Of a stretch of 64,000 bases of DNA, positions 24,657 to 33,869 are shown in pieces. Each line of letters begins with the position of its first letter. Position 1 is the first letter of the stretch. The notes below the pieces were generated by a model. The model did no database searches. It saw only the letters and a list, made by a program, of their open reading frames with translations, and was not told where the DNA came from. The DNA is from an uncultured Pirellulales bacterium. Lineage in GTDB: Bacteria; Planctomycetota; Planctomycetia; Pirellulales; Thermoguttaceae. The stretch lies in assembly GCA_938015445.1 (NCBI GenBank), contig CALLPE010000001.1:1-64000 (forward strand), written 5' to 3'. The translations under genes and the position numbers were made by a program.

Positions 24657-26608
24657 TGAGCAAGTTGTTGCCGACGATCAACTCGCCGCACGATCTCAGA
24701 GGGCTGACTGTCAAGGAGCTGGAACAACTGGCCGAGGAAATCCGCCAGGCCATCTGGGAACTGGCTTGCAAGCGGACTGCCCACTTCGCCTCCAACCTGG
24801 GCGTGGTCGAGCTGACCCTGGCCCTGCACACCTCATTCGACTTCAGCCGCGACCGGCTGGTATGGGACACCGGTCATCAGGTTTACGCCCACAAGATTAT
24901 CACCGGTCGTTACAAGGAGTTTTTGACCACCCGGGCAAAAGGGGGCTTGATGGGCTATCCCAATCCAGCCGAAAGCCCGTACGACTTGTTCATTACCGGG
25001 CATTCCGGTTGCAGTGTTTCCACGGCGCTGGGGCTGCGCTGCGGCGACGACCTGCTGCACCCTGACCAGAAGCGCCACGTGGTGGCCGTGGTGGGCGACG
25101 GGGCGTTTTTGTCGGGCATCGTCTTCGAAGCCATGAATAACGCCGGCGGGCTGAAACGACCGCTGACCGTCGTGCTCAACGATAACAAGATGTCGATTTG
25201 TCCCCGGGTAGGAGGACTGGCTGAGTATCTGGACCGGCTACGGATGAACCGCCTCTACACCAGCTTGAAAAACGAAGTCCAGCGTCTGCTCACCTACGTC
25301 CCGGTCTTGGGCGATCCGGTGGAACGCTTCCTGCTACAGGTCAAGGATGCGGTTAAAGCGGGCCTGGTGGGAGGCATGTTTTTCGAGGACATCGGGTTCC
25401 GTTACATTGGGCCGGTCGATGGCCACAACATCGCGCAACTCCAGAAGTACTTTGCTATGGTGCGCGATTTCAGCGAGCCGGTGCTGGTTCACGTGGTGAC
25501 CGAAAAAGGACACGGTTACAAGCCAGCGGCCGAGGACCCGATCGCTTATCATGCGCCAGCACCGCTGGAATGCGAGAACGGCGACGACGGTCATCCGCAT
25601 GGTCTTGCCGCCCTGTCCAGCAGTAAAGTGGCCGCGCGCCGTATCAGCCCCAAGTCCTACACTCAAGTAGTGCGCGACACTCTGCTGGAACAGATGCGCG
25701 TCGACAAGCGGATCGTGGTAGTCACCGCGGCGATGTGCCAGGGAAATATGTTGGAGCCGATCCGCGACAAGTTTCCGGAGCGGTTCTTCGACGTGGGCAT
25801 TTGCGAATCGCACGCGGTGGCCTTCGCCGCCGGGCTGGCCCGCTGCGGATTGCACCCCGCAGTAGCCATCTACAGCACTTTCTTGCAGCGCAGCTACGAC
25901 CAGATTTTCCAAGAAGTGTCCTTGCAAGACCTGCCGATAACTTTGCTGTTGGATAGGGCAGGACTGGTCGGTCCGGACGGCCCCACCCATCACGGTGTGT
26001 TCGATCTGGCGTACCTGCGGCCTTTCCCCAATCTGTTGGTTTTGGCGCCCGGCGATGAAGCCGATGCGGCGGCAATGATTCGCTTCGCTTTGGAGCACGA
26101 CGGGCCGGCGGCCATCCGCTATCCCAAGACCGCTGCGCGAACATTGCCGCGTCAATCGGTGCAGTTCCAGCCTGGCAAAGCCGAGGTACTGCGGGAAGGC
26201 CTCGACGGTGCCCTGATAGCCTGCGGTACGCTGGTCGGCGATTGTCTGGAGGCAGCCGAGCGCCTCCAGGCAGAAGCCATCGACCTTACGGTGATCAACG
26301 CCCGCTCGGTCAAACCGCTGGATGTCCAAACCATCGTCGCGGCCATCCGCCGCAGTCCGTTCGTGCTCACGGTGGAAGAAGGCATATTGGCGGGCGGATT
26401 CGGCAGCGCGGTGCTCGAGGCAGCGTGCGACGCGGGAGTGGACTGCTCGCGGGTCTGTCGCTTAGGAATACCCGATCGCTACATCGAACACGGTACGCGC
26501 GAAGAACTGCTTGCCGATCTGGGGCTGGACGCCGAGGGCATCGCTGCTTCCTGCCGCCGGATGCTACAAGGGCGATTGGCCGGGGCTGCCCGAACCGCCG
26601 AAGCGTGA
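24656..26608 (+). CDS. dxs: 1-deoxy-D-xylulose-5-phosphate synthase
   Basis: The product is 650 residues. I chose the second of two consecutive ATG codons because AAGGAA at 24644-24649 is better spaced from it, and because it forms TGATG with ispA. DXS condenses pyruvate and glyceraldehyde-3-phosphate with thiamine diphosphate, the entry to the MEP isoprenoid pathway. H43 and H74 (in WDTGHQVYAHK) correspond to active-site His residues. The thiamine site is VVGDGAFLSG...NNAG...NDNKMSI (147-181), and DRAGLVGPDGPTHHGVFD is the typical second-domain motif. Family residues SFDFSRDRLVWD and HVVTEKGHGYKPAAEDP are present. The GDG segment reads AFLSG where most have AMTGG, a variant seen in some DXS subgroups. 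Confidence 0.95.
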   Translation: MSKLLPTINSPHDLRGLTVKELEQLAEEIRQAIWELACKRTAHFASNLGVVELTLALHTSFDFSRDRLVWDTGHQVYAHKIITGRYKEFLTTRAKGGLMGYPNPAESPYDLFITGHSGCSVSTALGLRCGDDLLHPDQKRHVVAVVGDGAFLSGIVFEAMNNAGGLKRPLTVVLNDNKMSICPRVGGLAEYLDRLRMNRLYTSLKNEVQRLLTYVPVLGDPVERFLLQVKDAVKAGLVGGMFFEDIGFRYIGPVDGHNIAQLQKYFAMVRDFSEPVLVHVVTEKGHGYKPAAEDPIAYHAPAPLECENGDDGHPHGLAALSSSKVAARRISPKSYTQVVRDTLLEQMRVDKRIVVVTAAMCQGNMLEPIRDKFPERFFDVGICESHAVAFAAGLARCGLHPAVAIYSTFLQRSYDQIFQEVSLQDLPITLLLDRAGLVGPDGPTHHGVFDLAYLRPFPNLLVLAPGDEADAAAMIRFALEHDGPAAIRYPKTAARTLPRQSVQFQPGKAEVLREGLDGALIACGTLVGDCLEAAERLQAEAIDLTVINARSVKPLDVQTIVAAIRRSPFVLTVEEGILAGGFGSAVLEAACDAGVDCSRVCRLGIPDRYIEHGTREELLADLGLDAEGIAASCRRMLQGRLAGAARTAEA

Positions 26609-26792
26609 GTACGGCTTCAGGCCCGAACCGCTCTGGCTCCCGCGACACTGGACGTTAAGGCCGGGATGGTCAGTTTCCCAACATAACATTAGCCGGTTTC
26701 CCAGCGGGCCATCAGTTAGTTTGCTACTGGGTCGTAACTGAGTTTCGTATTGTGTCGGCAGTCGAATTGCTGTCGGACTATCAGCCGGGTTT

Positions 26793-27578
26793 CTACCGCA
26801 TCAATAGCTCTTGCAGCCACTGTCGGGCCATTTCGTCCAGCCACAGTTGCTCGATAGTTTCGGCGTTGGAGGCAGCGTCGTCGCTTGAGGATTGTTCGGC
26901 TGCCGGGCGGGACTGACGCCAGGCGACCCGTTGCTGGTATTCGGCCACCCAATTCGGCTCGCGCAGGCACAGCCATGTAAGTAACGCCAGTTTGCCGAAG
27001 GTAGAAACGTTTGCCCACATGCTGCTACCCAATAGCTTGATGGCCGAGCCGAAGGAACTTTTCAGTCGGAAGCGGCCTTTGTACCACTCCAAGCTGTACA
27101 GTTCGTCCAGGAGCAGATGGGAAACATAGCCCAACACTACCGCGCCGGCCTTGAAGAACCGCACGTTCAGGTCTTCGCCCGGCGAAAGCAAAAAAGCCAC
27201 TTGTCCGAAGATGATCGCCGCCGGCAGACTGTGGAACATGCCGCGGTGAACGGTGTATCGTTTGAGCAGTTCGGCCAGTCCGAAGCGCACCAGCAAATAC
27301 ACGGCGGCACCGGCCAGGATGATGATTTCGCTGGGCCAACCCAAGGACTCGAACCGCGGTACGAGCATCATCGGTATAACCGCAGCGGCGAAAGCCATGC
27401 TTTCGCGCAGCGGCACGCCCGGACCGCTGTCCAAGTCGGCAAGCATTCCCGATACCGAACACAATCCGCCGGCCAGGATGCACGACGGGATGGGAACCTC
27501 GCCCAGCAGGTATCCCCCCACGCCGTAACCGGCGCCTAGCAACGTGCTGACGGTGATGTGCGTCTTGAAGTTTGCCAT
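26793..27578 (-). CDS. YdjM/DUF457-type membrane-bound metal-dependent hydrolase
   Basis: The product is 261 residues from ATG 27578, preceded by GGAAC; an upstream ATG (27611) adds 11 polar residues. Four to five hydrophobic segments lie at about 10-30, 55-75, 83-105 and 135-155. The family His/Asp residues appear in NFKTHITVSTLLG, GMLADLDSG (DxDxG) and YTVHRGMFHSLPAAI, with YVSHLLLDELYSLEWYKGR as the last block. The H-x-x-x-HS and H-x-x-x-DE pairs are the proposed metal ligands of this LexA-binding-protein/YdjM-like group. The enzymatic role is unknown in the family. The C-terminal 60 residues are polar and Gln/Ser-rich. It converges with dxs and is not in an operon. Confidence 0.88.
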   Translation of the reverse strand: MANFKTHITVSTLLGAGYGVGGYLLGEVPIPSCILAGGLCSVSGMLADLDSGPGVPLRESMAFAAAVIPMMLVPRFESLGWPSEIIILAGAAVYLLVRFGLAELLKRYTVHRGMFHSLPAAIIFGQVAFLLSPGEDLNVRFFKAGAVVLGYVSHLLLDELYSLEWYKGRFRLKSSFGSAIKLLGSSMWANVSTFGKLALLTWLCLREPNWVAEYQQRVAWRQSRPAAEQSSSDDAASNAETIEQLWLDEMARQWLQELLMR

Positions 27579-27828
27579 TGTCGTTCCGTTTTGAAGTGCG
27601 GTAGTCGCCATGGCCGCGTCGGCCGGCTGCCGACCAGCCGACCGAAGGTCTGACCGACCGAAGGCCTGAAAGCCCGAATGCTTGTATCCGACCGCTACGG
27701 AAAAACCAATATCAATTTGTTCTCATGGCCTCGTGACCTAGTGGCCCAGTCCGTGCTGGCAGTGCTAGCACTGGCAAGCGGCACTTGCCCTTTGCCTGCT
27801 TGTAGTGCCACGGTAGAATCCGACCAGC

Positions 27829-28392
27829 ATGGACACAGCCATCCATCCATACGACGTGCTGATGCTGGTGGTGCTGGTAGGGGCGACGATCTTCGGCGCC
27901 GTCCGCGGCATGGCCTGGCAACTGGCCTCTCTCAGTTCCTTGCTTCTCAGCGCGGCAGCAGCTATCCGCTTCAGCCCGGCGCTGGCCCCGTACCTGAGCA
28001 AAGAACAGCCGTGGAACCGTTTCCTGGCCATGCTGTTGATTTATCTGGCTTGTTCGCTGGTTATCTGGCTGGTCTTTCGGTTGGTGGCCGAGGTCATCGA
28101 GCGGGTACACTTGAAAGATTTCGACCGGCAGACCGGTGCGCTGTTCGGGGCCGTCAAAGGCGCGCTGCTGTGTCTGGTGATCACCTTCTTCGCGGTGACG
28201 CTTTCCCAGCCGGCCCGGCAGGCGGTTCTTCGCTCGCGCACCGGGTACTATACGACGGTGCTGATTCAACGAGGCGTGCCGTTCCTGCCCCAAGAGATCC
28301 GTAACGTGCTGGGAAAGTACATCGAGGAACTGAAGCAAAAGCTCGAGCCAGATACGCACCAGCAGCTACCGCCTGCAAAGACCAACGCTTAA
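27829..28392 (+). CDS. CvpA-family inner-membrane protein
   Basis: The product is 187 residues with four predicted membrane helices at about 9-28, 33-50, 66-88 and 105-123. The N-terminal D-V-L-M-L-V-V-L-V-G-A-T-I-F-G-A-V-R-G pattern and GALFGAVKGALLCLVITFF match CvpA, the colicin V production family. It has a general role in envelope integrity; no reaction is established for the family. The C-terminal 50 residues are soluble and end in a short basic/acidic helix (YIEELKQKLEP). It stands alone between a minus-strand membrane hydrolase and a convergent xseB-guaA pair. Start ATG 27829 is the first Met before the first helix. Confidence 0.9.
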   Translation: MDTAIHPYDVLMLVVLVGATIFGAVRGMAWQLASLSSLLLSAAAAIRFSPALAPYLSKEQPWNRFLAMLLIYLACSLVIWLVFRLVAEVIERVHLKDFDRQTGALFGAVKGALLCLVITFFAVTLSQPARQAVLRSRTGYYTTVLIQRGVPFLPQEIRNVLGKYIEELKQKLEPDTHQQLPPAKTNA

Positions 28393-28890
28393 CGGGGCCG
28401 TACGCCGCGGGCAGGTTCGGTGGCGCTTGCTGGCTGGCATACCACCGCAAACTTGCAGAAGTACGGCTGATGGCGTGTGCTTGTGGAAGGGGTCCGACAG
28501 AAGGGGGGTGGCGCCGAAGTTGCTGCCCCGAGGCTGTAACGGCTAGCCGGGGCAGTTCGGGCCAGACCGCCGGACGCGGCGGCTGTTGAACTTCCGGCCG
28601 GACGGCGTTTTTGCCGTTTGGCAGCCGCCGGACAATGGCAGCCGACACTCTCGGCGCCGCAGCGGTTGGCACTGCCGGGGTGGGAACAGCGCAGTGCGTA
28701 ATTCCAATGGTTTAGTGGGCCTGCGACCGAACATAAGAAACATTATCGGACGTTGGGCAGACCCAGGAAACGACCGCAACCATTATTCTTTGGGACTGCC
28801 GGGGCGGGAACAGCGCGGTGCGCAGCAGCCGTTAAGCACATACCGGGCCGATTAGCGCCGACGGGGCGATTCGTCAGATTGGTGGTCCGA
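28393..28890. other. 498-bp spacer between convergent genes
   Basis: It holds a large hairpin: CGGCGGCTG at 28577-28585 pairs with CAGCCGCCG at 28622-28630, with an inner ACGGC/GCCGT stem at 28602-28617. No T-run follows the outer stem, so it is not a standard terminator, although it lies where the two convergent transcripts should end. A 28-bp direct repeat (28671-28698 and 28795-28822) is also present. No open frame looks coding. Confidence 0.5.
28671..28822. repeat. 28-bp direct repeat, two copies 124 bp apart
   Basis: Copies at 28671-28698 and 28795-28822 begin ACTGCCGGGG and continue with GGGAACAGCGC. They differ at two positions. The sequence between them is unrelated to either copy. 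Confidence 0.8.
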
Positions 28891-28946
28891 TTAATCTTCC
28901 TGCTGGTCCGACTGGTCTTCCGGTTGTTCGTCCGATTCGCCTTCTG
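28884..28946. repeat. three 21-bp tandem units across the xseB stop
   Basis: Units at 28884, 28905 and 28926 share GGTCCGA and CTTCC words. They include the xseB stop codon (28891-28893) and encode the acidic Gln/Asp/Glu tail of its product, so the tail seems built from a DNA-level repeat. Confidence 0.6.
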
Positions 28947-29253
28947 CTTCGTCCAGCCCGGACGACGGGCCGCCCAGTCGCTCCGGCGGCAAAGTGGCAG
29001 AGGCATCGAAGGGTTGGGTTATCGGGCGGCCGCTGGCGTCCACGCCCGTAAGCAGCTCGATTCGCCGCTCGGCCCGCTGCAACAACTCGTAGCAGCGCCG
29101 CAGCAGTTTGACGCCTTCCTCGTAGCGGGCCAGCGACTGTTCCAAGCCCAATTGACCTGCTTCCAACTGGCCGACGATTTCTTCCAGCCGCTTCAAGGCG
29201 TCCTCGAAGGTCGGTTCGCCGGGGGACTGGCTGTGCGCGTCGTTTGTGGCCAT
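28891..29253 (-). CDS. xseB: exodeoxyribonuclease VII small subunit
   Basis: The product is 120 residues. The family core is at about 15-68: TFEDALKRLEEIVGQLEAGQ, LGLEQSLARYEEGVKLLRRC and LLQRAERRIELLTG. This two-helix hairpin decorates the large subunit XseA, which degrades single-stranded DNA. XseA is not in the window. Typical XseB is about 80 residues; this one has a C-terminal tail of about 45 residues that is strongly acidic and Gln-rich (DEQPEDQSDQQED) and is encoded by 21-bp DNA repeats. It lies 17 bp downstream of guaA on the same strand and is probably co-transcribed with it. Confidence 0.92.
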   Translation of the reverse strand: MATNDAHSQSPGEPTFEDALKRLEEIVGQLEAGQLGLEQSLARYEEGVKLLRRCYELLQRAERRIELLTGVDASGRPITQPFDASATLPPERLGGPSSGLDEAEGESDEQPEDQSDQQED

Positions 29254-29270
29254 CGCCGCTTACTCCCAGG

Positions 29271-30821
29271 TTACTCCCATTCGATCGTGGCCGGCGGTTT
29301 TGAACTGATATCGTACACCACCCGGTTCACGCCGTGCACCTCGTTGATGATCCGGCTGGAGATGCGCGCCAGCACTTCGTAGGGCAAGCGGCTCCAGTCG
29401 GCGGTCATGAAGTCCTCGCTCTGGATCGAGCGGATGGCCACCACGTCGGCGTAGGTGCGCTCGTCGCCCATCACGCCTACGCTCTGTACCGGCAGCAGCA
29501 CAGCGAAGGCTTGCGAGGTCTGGCGGTAAAGTCCTGCGCGGATGATCTCCTCCACTACGATGGCGTCGGCCTGCCGCAGACGCTCCAGGCGGTCTTTGGT
29601 GACTTCGCCTACGCAGCGTACGGCCAGTCCTGGGCCAGGAAAGGGATGTCGCCAGACGATTTCATCGGGCAGCCCTAATTCGGCCCCCAGGGCGCGGACT
29701 TCGTCCTTGAACAGGTCGCGCAGCGGCTCGATTAGCTCGAAGTCCAACTCTGCCGGCAGCCCACCCACGTTGTGATGCAGCTTGATGGTGGCCGCCGGGC
29801 CGTCCGGGGCGCCGCCGCTTTCGATCACGTCGGGATAGAGAGTGCCCTGGGCCAGAAAGCGGGCGTTGGGGATGCGGGCAGCCTCGGCGGCGAAACAGTC
29901 GATGAACACGTGCCCGATCCGCCGCCGCTTCTCCTGCGGATCGACCACGCCGGACAGCGCCGCCAGAAAACGCTCCTCGGCCCGCACTACGTGCAAGTCG
30001 GTGCCAAAGTGCTGGCCGAACTCTCGGATGACCGCTTCGACCTCGCCCGCCCGCAGCAGCCCGTTATCTACTAGGATGCATGACAGTTGTGCGCCGACGG
30101 CCTCGGCCAGCAGCGCGGCGGTGACTGCCGAATCCACGCCGCCCGACAGACCGCAAATCACCCGGTCCTCGCCCACACGCTGTCGCAGCGCATCGACGGT
30201 CTGGCGACGAAAATCCTCCAGCCGCCACGTGCCGGTGCACCCGCAAATCGACTTCAGAAAGTTGCCCAGAATCGTGGGGCCTTCCGGAGTGTGCGTCACC
30301 TCGGGGTGGAACTGGAGGCCATAGATCGGCAAACGGCGGTGTTTGACCGCTGCGATGGGACAGCTCGGGGTAGCTGCCAGCGGCACGAACTGGTCCGATA
30401 CTTCGGCCACCTGGTCGCTGTGGCTCATCCATACCTGCGTTTGCTGGGCCACCCCCGCCAACAGTTCGTCTTGGGCCAGCAACCGGCAATCGGTGCGCCC
30501 GTATTCTCTAGCCGGCGCACTGAGGACTTTGCCACCCAGCATCTGGCAGAGCAGTTGCATTCCGTAGCAGATTCCCAGCACGGGCAAGCCGAGCCGCAGG
30601 ATGTTCGGGTCGCAGCGTGGGGCCGAGGCCTGAAAAACGCTGGCCGGCCCGCCCGAAAGTATCAGCCCACGCGGCTTCAGCTCCAACACACGCTGCGCCG
30701 AAATATCGTGGCGGACGATTTGGCAATAGACCTGTTGTTGGCGTACGCGGCGGGCAATCAGTTGTGCGTACTGCGAGCCGAAATCCAGCACCAACACTTT
30801 TTCTTCGGCCAAGACCGCCAT
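29271..30821 (-). CDS. guaA: GMP synthase (glutamine-hydrolysing)
   Basis: The product is 516 residues from ATG 30821; an in-frame extension to 31130 is not family-like and overlaps the divergent promoter region. It converts XMP to GMP using glutamine and ATP. The class I amidotransferase nucleophile is C85 in GICYGMQ, with His/Glu in [13 protein letters not shown]. The PP-loop of the ATP pyrophosphatase is [15 protein letters not shown] (about 224-238). The C-terminal dimer domain has [15 protein letters not shown] and the usual end [12 protein letters not shown]. It is followed 17 bp later by xseB. The start is divergent from psd with a 250-bp spacer. Confidence 0.97.
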   Translation of the reverse strand: MAVLAEEKVLVLDFGSQYAQLIARRVRQQQVYCQIVRHDISAQRVLELKPRGLILSGGPASVFQASAPRCDPNILRLGLPVLGICYGMQLLCQMLGGKVLSAPAREYGRTDCRLLAQDELLAGVAQQTQVWMSHSDQVAEVSDQFVPLAATPSCPIAAVKHRRLPIYGLQFHPEVTHTPEGPTILGNFLKSICGCTGTWRLEDFRRQTVDALRQRVGEDRVICGLSGGVDSAVTAALLAEAVGAQLSCILVDNGLLRAGEVEAVIREFGQHFGTDLHVVRAEERFLAALSGVVDPQEKRRRIGHVFIDCFAAEAARIPNARFLAQGTLYPDVIESGGAPDGPAATIKLHHNVGGLPAELDFELIEPLRDLFKDEVRALGAELGLPDEIVWRHPFPGPGLAVRCVGEVTKDRLERLRQADAIVVEEIIRAGLYRQTSQAFAVLLPVQSVGVMGDERTYADVVAIRSIQSEDFMTADWSRLPYEVLARISSRIINEVHGVNRVVYDISSKPPATIEWE

Positions 30822-31071
30822 ACGCTGTTCCGCCCCCCGAATCCCAGGAAATCCCAGGAAAGTGAGCAAAACCTGTATTGTAAGCTGGTAACCCAAATTG
30901 TCACAGGCGGAGCGCGCAGCGGGCAATAGCAGTTTCCGGTCGGCAACTCGGCTCGGCCAAGAAAGGGCGTTGTGCCGACGATCTTTGCTTTGGCGGCCCG
31001 TTCCAATAACCCGCGGCCCGGCATATATTACACGTATTGACGGCGACGACCGGAGAGAGAACCATTTGCTT

Positions 31072-32070
31072 ATGAGTGCCATTGAATCGCCCCCCCAGCG
31101 ACTTGCCCCCGTGCCGCTGCCGGAGAACATTACCAGTGTTCAGCCTGGGGGCGGAGTGTGCTACCGCCTCGAGCTTGCCTGGGGCCGGTGGCGCCGCTGG
31201 TGGTTGAAGCGTTTTCGGCCCAGATATGTGCACAGGATGGCCCAATTGCGGCAAGGCGAGTGCCGCGGCGCACCCCACGAAATACTGGATCCTCGGGACC
31301 TGAAATACTGTGCTAACCGGGTGGAGTGCTTCTGGCGTCCGCAGGACGATCCGTTTGCCTGGCGGAACCGCTTGCCATTTGCGCGTTGGGGTTTGGCCGA
31401 GTTGCAGTTGCTGGGCTGGCCGCTGCTGGCGCTGACGCTTTTGCTGGCGTGGTTGCTATGGCCGCTGGCCGTGCTTAGCGCCGCGCTACTGGCGGTGGTG
31501 GTGTATTTCTTTCGCGACCCGCCGCGACGCATCCCCACAAATCCCGGGGTATGGGTCTCCCCTGCCGATGGCAAAGTGGTGGAGGTCACACGGCTGGATC
31601 ACGAGCCATACATCGGCGGTCCGGCGGTAAAGGTGGGAATATTCCTTTCGATTTTCAACGTACATTTAAATCGTTCGCCGACTGCGGCGCGGGTGATCGA
31701 GCTACGTTATCATCCGGGAGAGTTCCTCAACGCCATGCGTCCGGAAAGTTCCCAGCGGAACGAAAACATGTGGATCGCCTTGGAAGAAGACGCCCCGCCC
31801 TACCGGCGGCTGGTGCTGAGGCAGATTTCCGGCGCAGTGGCCAGGCGGATCGTCTGCGCATTGCGGCCCGGCCAGCGGGTCGCGCGGGGCGAGAAAATCG
31901 GCATGATAAAGCTCGGTTCACGCACCGAATTGATCTTGCCGGCTACGGATGACTTGCAACTGGAGGTGTCTGTGGGCCAGCGCGTGAAGGCGGGCACGAC
32001 CATCGTGGCCCGGTGGAATGGCCGCGGCGGCGGGCAATTGGCCGGCGGAGTTGCATCCACCGGAACATAG
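31072..32070 (+). CDS. psd: phosphatidylserine decarboxylase, with long N-terminal extension
   Basis: The product is 332 residues from ATG 31072; the start is chosen by the GGAG-rich stretch upstream, although spacing is long. The decarboxylase core begins at about 145 ([11 protein letters not shown]) and contains [41 protein letters not shown] and KLGSRTEL. In the family, cleavage before the Ser of G-S (here G282-S283) makes the pyruvoyl cofactor. The core is the short, archaeal-type (Psd-D) form. About 105 residues precede the two membrane-spanning hydrophobic stretches (about 112-145); this polar N-terminal part (Arg-, Trp-rich) is not usual in that form and has no recognised domain. pssA follows after 166 bp, so the two genes give phosphatidylethanolamine from CDP-diacylglycerol. 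Confidence 0.92.
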   Translation: MSAIESPPQRLAPVPLPENITSVQPGGGVCYRLELAWGRWRRWWLKRFRPRYVHRMAQLRQGECRGAPHEILDPRDLKYCANRVECFWRPQDDPFAWRNRLPFARWGLAELQLLGWPLLALTLLLAWLLWPLAVLSAALLAVVVYFFRDPPRRIPTNPGVWVSPADGKVVEVTRLDHEPYIGGPAVKVGIFLSIFNVHLNRSPTAARVIELRYHPGEFLNAMRPESSQRNENMWIALEEDAPPYRRLVLRQISGAVARRIVCALRPGQRVARGEKIGMIKLGSRTELILPATDDLQLEVSVGQRVKAGTTIVARWNGRGGGQLAGGVASTGT

Positions 32071-32236
32071 CGTTCGTTGAACATCCGCCGGAGCGGCGCA
32101 TGCGTTACCGCAAAAATGGCTGGGCGATGGGGGCGCTGCCGTTGGGCTGACGGGCCGCTGGCCGTGGCGACGGTGCAGCCAAGAAAACACAGGCGGCTGA
32201 GTCGACCGGTGCAACAAATCCGCACAGGATTAACCA

Positions 32237-33073
32237 ATGCGTCCGATAAGAACTGTTTCGGTATTTCCCACCTTACTGACGCTGGGCAATCTGGTGTGCG
32301 GATTTTTTGCGATTGTGGTTGCCGCCAGAGTGGATCGCCCTCCGGAAGACCTTTCCTTGCTGACGGCCGCTCAGGCCTTCGCCGACGCCACCGACCTGAT
32401 GCTTGCCGCCTGGCTGATATTTTTAGCCATGGTGTTCGACGGGCTGGACGGCTACGTGGCCCGGCTGTCCCGCAGCGCCAGCGATTTCGGCGCGCAACTG
32501 GACAGTTTGTGCGACCTGGTCACCTTCGGTGTTGCACCCGGTTTCTTGTTGGTGAAGATGTGTCCGGAGTTCACCCATCTGCACAGCCGGGCGGTATGGG
32601 TGATCGCCGCTGCGTACGCGGCCTGTGCCGCCTTGCGTTTGGCCCGGTTCAACGTGGAGCTGGCCGACGACGACGAGCACCTGGAGTTCAAAGGACTGCC
32701 CAGCCCGGCCGCTGCTGCGGCAATCGCCAGCTTCGCCATACTGTTCCACACGCTGCGCAACCCGGCTACTACGTTCGAGTATGCATCGCGGGTGGATTCG
32801 CTGTTGCAGACCGCCCTGCCCTTCTTCGGCGTGCTGCTGGCGCTGCTGATGGTCTCGCGCATCCCTTATCCCCACGTGGTCAACCAGGTCTTTCGCGGTC
32901 AGCGAAGCTTCGGCCACGTGGTGGCGGTGCTGTTTGCGCTGGTGGCGGTGATGATCGTCCGCGGGTATGCGATTCCGATAGTGTGCTGCGGCTTCGTGCT
33001 CTATGGCCCGATTCATTATCTGTGGGAACGGGCCGTTGCACACCGTCGCCGCGAAGAGGAAGCCCTTTTTTGA
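32237..33073 (+). CDS. pssA: CDP-diacylglycerol-serine O-phosphatidyltransferase
   Basis: The product is 278 residues. It makes phosphatidylserine from CDP-diacylglycerol and serine at the inner membrane. The CDP-alcohol phosphatidyltransferase signature D-G-x2-A-R-x8-D-F-G-x3-D-x3-D is complete: DGYVARLSRSASDFGAQLD followed by SLCD. The N-terminal VFPTLLTLGNLVCGFFAIVVA is the usual first helix, and about seven hydrophobic segments can be drawn. AARLARFNVE-type sequence (ALRLARFNVE) and GLPSPAAAAAIA are typical of the PssA subgroup rather than PgsA. It follows psd in the same direction, and the pair makes phosphatidylethanolamine. Confidence 0.95.
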   Translation: MRPIRTVSVFPTLLTLGNLVCGFFAIVVAARVDRPPEDLSLLTAAQAFADATDLMLAAWLIFLAMVFDGLDGYVARLSRSASDFGAQLDSLCDLVTFGVAPGFLLVKMCPEFTHLHSRAVWVIAAAYAACAALRLARFNVELADDDEHLEFKGLPSPAAAAAIASFAILFHTLRNPATTFEYASRVDSLLQTALPFFGVLLALLMVSRIPYPHVVNQVFRGQRSFGHVVAVLFALVAVMIVRGYAIPIVCCGFVLYGPIHYLWERAVAHRRREEEALF

Positions 33074-33100
33074 CCAGCGGCCCATGTGAGTTTGACCGTT

Positions 33101-33134
33101 GTTAACATCGGATACCAATGTTAACATCGGATAC
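33101..33134 (+). promoter_or_regulatory. 15-bp direct repeat upstream of riboflavin synthase
   Basis: GTTAACATCGGATAC occurs at 33101-33115 and 33120-33134, without mismatch, separated by CAAT. The 19-bp spacing and position about 80 bases before the riboflavin synthase start would suit an operator, but a simple duplication is equally possible. No FMN riboswitch pattern is seen. Confidence 0.3.
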
Positions 33135-33213
33135 TGGCAGGCTGGCCGCATCGGGGCAATCCGCAGAAGTCTGCCCTGTGCCGCAGCCGCATCCGCATAC
33201 GGTGATAAGAGTC

Positions 33214-33816
33214 ATGTTTTCAGGCATTGTCGAAGCATTGGGCACAGTGGCCGAGGTACGCTCCGAGCCGCCCGGCTGCCGACTGATTATCCGCCAGCCA
33301 CGCATCGCCGCCGCTACAAAGGTGGCCGACAGCATTGCGGTCAACGGCTGCTGTCTGACGGTGGTGGAAGTCTTCGGCGATAGCTTTGCCTTCCAGGCCG
33401 GGCCGGAAACGCTCTCGCGTACCAATCTCGGTCAGCTTGCACCAGGAAGCAAGGTGAACTTAGAACGAGCACTGGCGGTGGGAGAGCGACTGGGAGGCCA
33501 TTTCGTTACCGGCCACATCGACGACGTGGGCTGGCTCATCGAGCGACAGGACCACGGCGATTGGTCGTTCTGCTGGTTCGGCATTCCCCGACATCTGGCG
33601 CTCCAGATGGCCCCAAAGGGTTCCGTGGCCGTCGATGGCGTCAGCCTCACGATCGTCGATAGCCTGCCGGACCGTTTCAGCGTGGCACTGATCCCCTATA
33701 CTTTGGCGGTCACTACCCTGGGGCCGCTGCGGCCGGGCGACAAGGTGAATATTGAAACCGACCTGCTTGCCAAGTACGTACAGCGGCTGCTCGAGGCGCG
33801 CGATTGGCAGAAGTAA
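33214..33816 (+). CDS. ribE: riboflavin synthase alpha subunit
   Basis: The product is 200 residues, the usual length. It dismutates two molecules of 6,7-dimethyl-8-ribityllumazine to riboflavin. Two lumazine-binding repeats are visible. The first begins MFSGIVEALGTVAEVRS and contains IAVNGCCLTVVEV and FQAGPETLSRTNLG. The second begins about residue 97 with HFVTGHIDDVGW and contains VAVDGVSLTIVDS and IPYTLAVTTLG. Start ATG 33214 is fixed by the conserved MFSGIVE. It is not next to other rib genes. The gene ends 53 bp before the convergent gmhB. Confidence 0.96.
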   Translation: MFSGIVEALGTVAEVRSEPPGCRLIIRQPRIAAATKVADSIAVNGCCLTVVEVFGDSFAFQAGPETLSRTNLGQLAPGSKVNLERALAVGERLGGHFVTGHIDDVGWLIERQDHGDWSFCWFGIPRHLALQMAPKGSVAVDGVSLTIVDSLPDRFSVALIPYTLAVTTLGPLRPGDKVNIETDLLAKYVQRLLEARDWQK

Positions 33817-33869
33817 CATGCACTGGGCGGCGCTAACCTGTCGGCCAGTCGGGCCGGAGCGCGGCGGAT

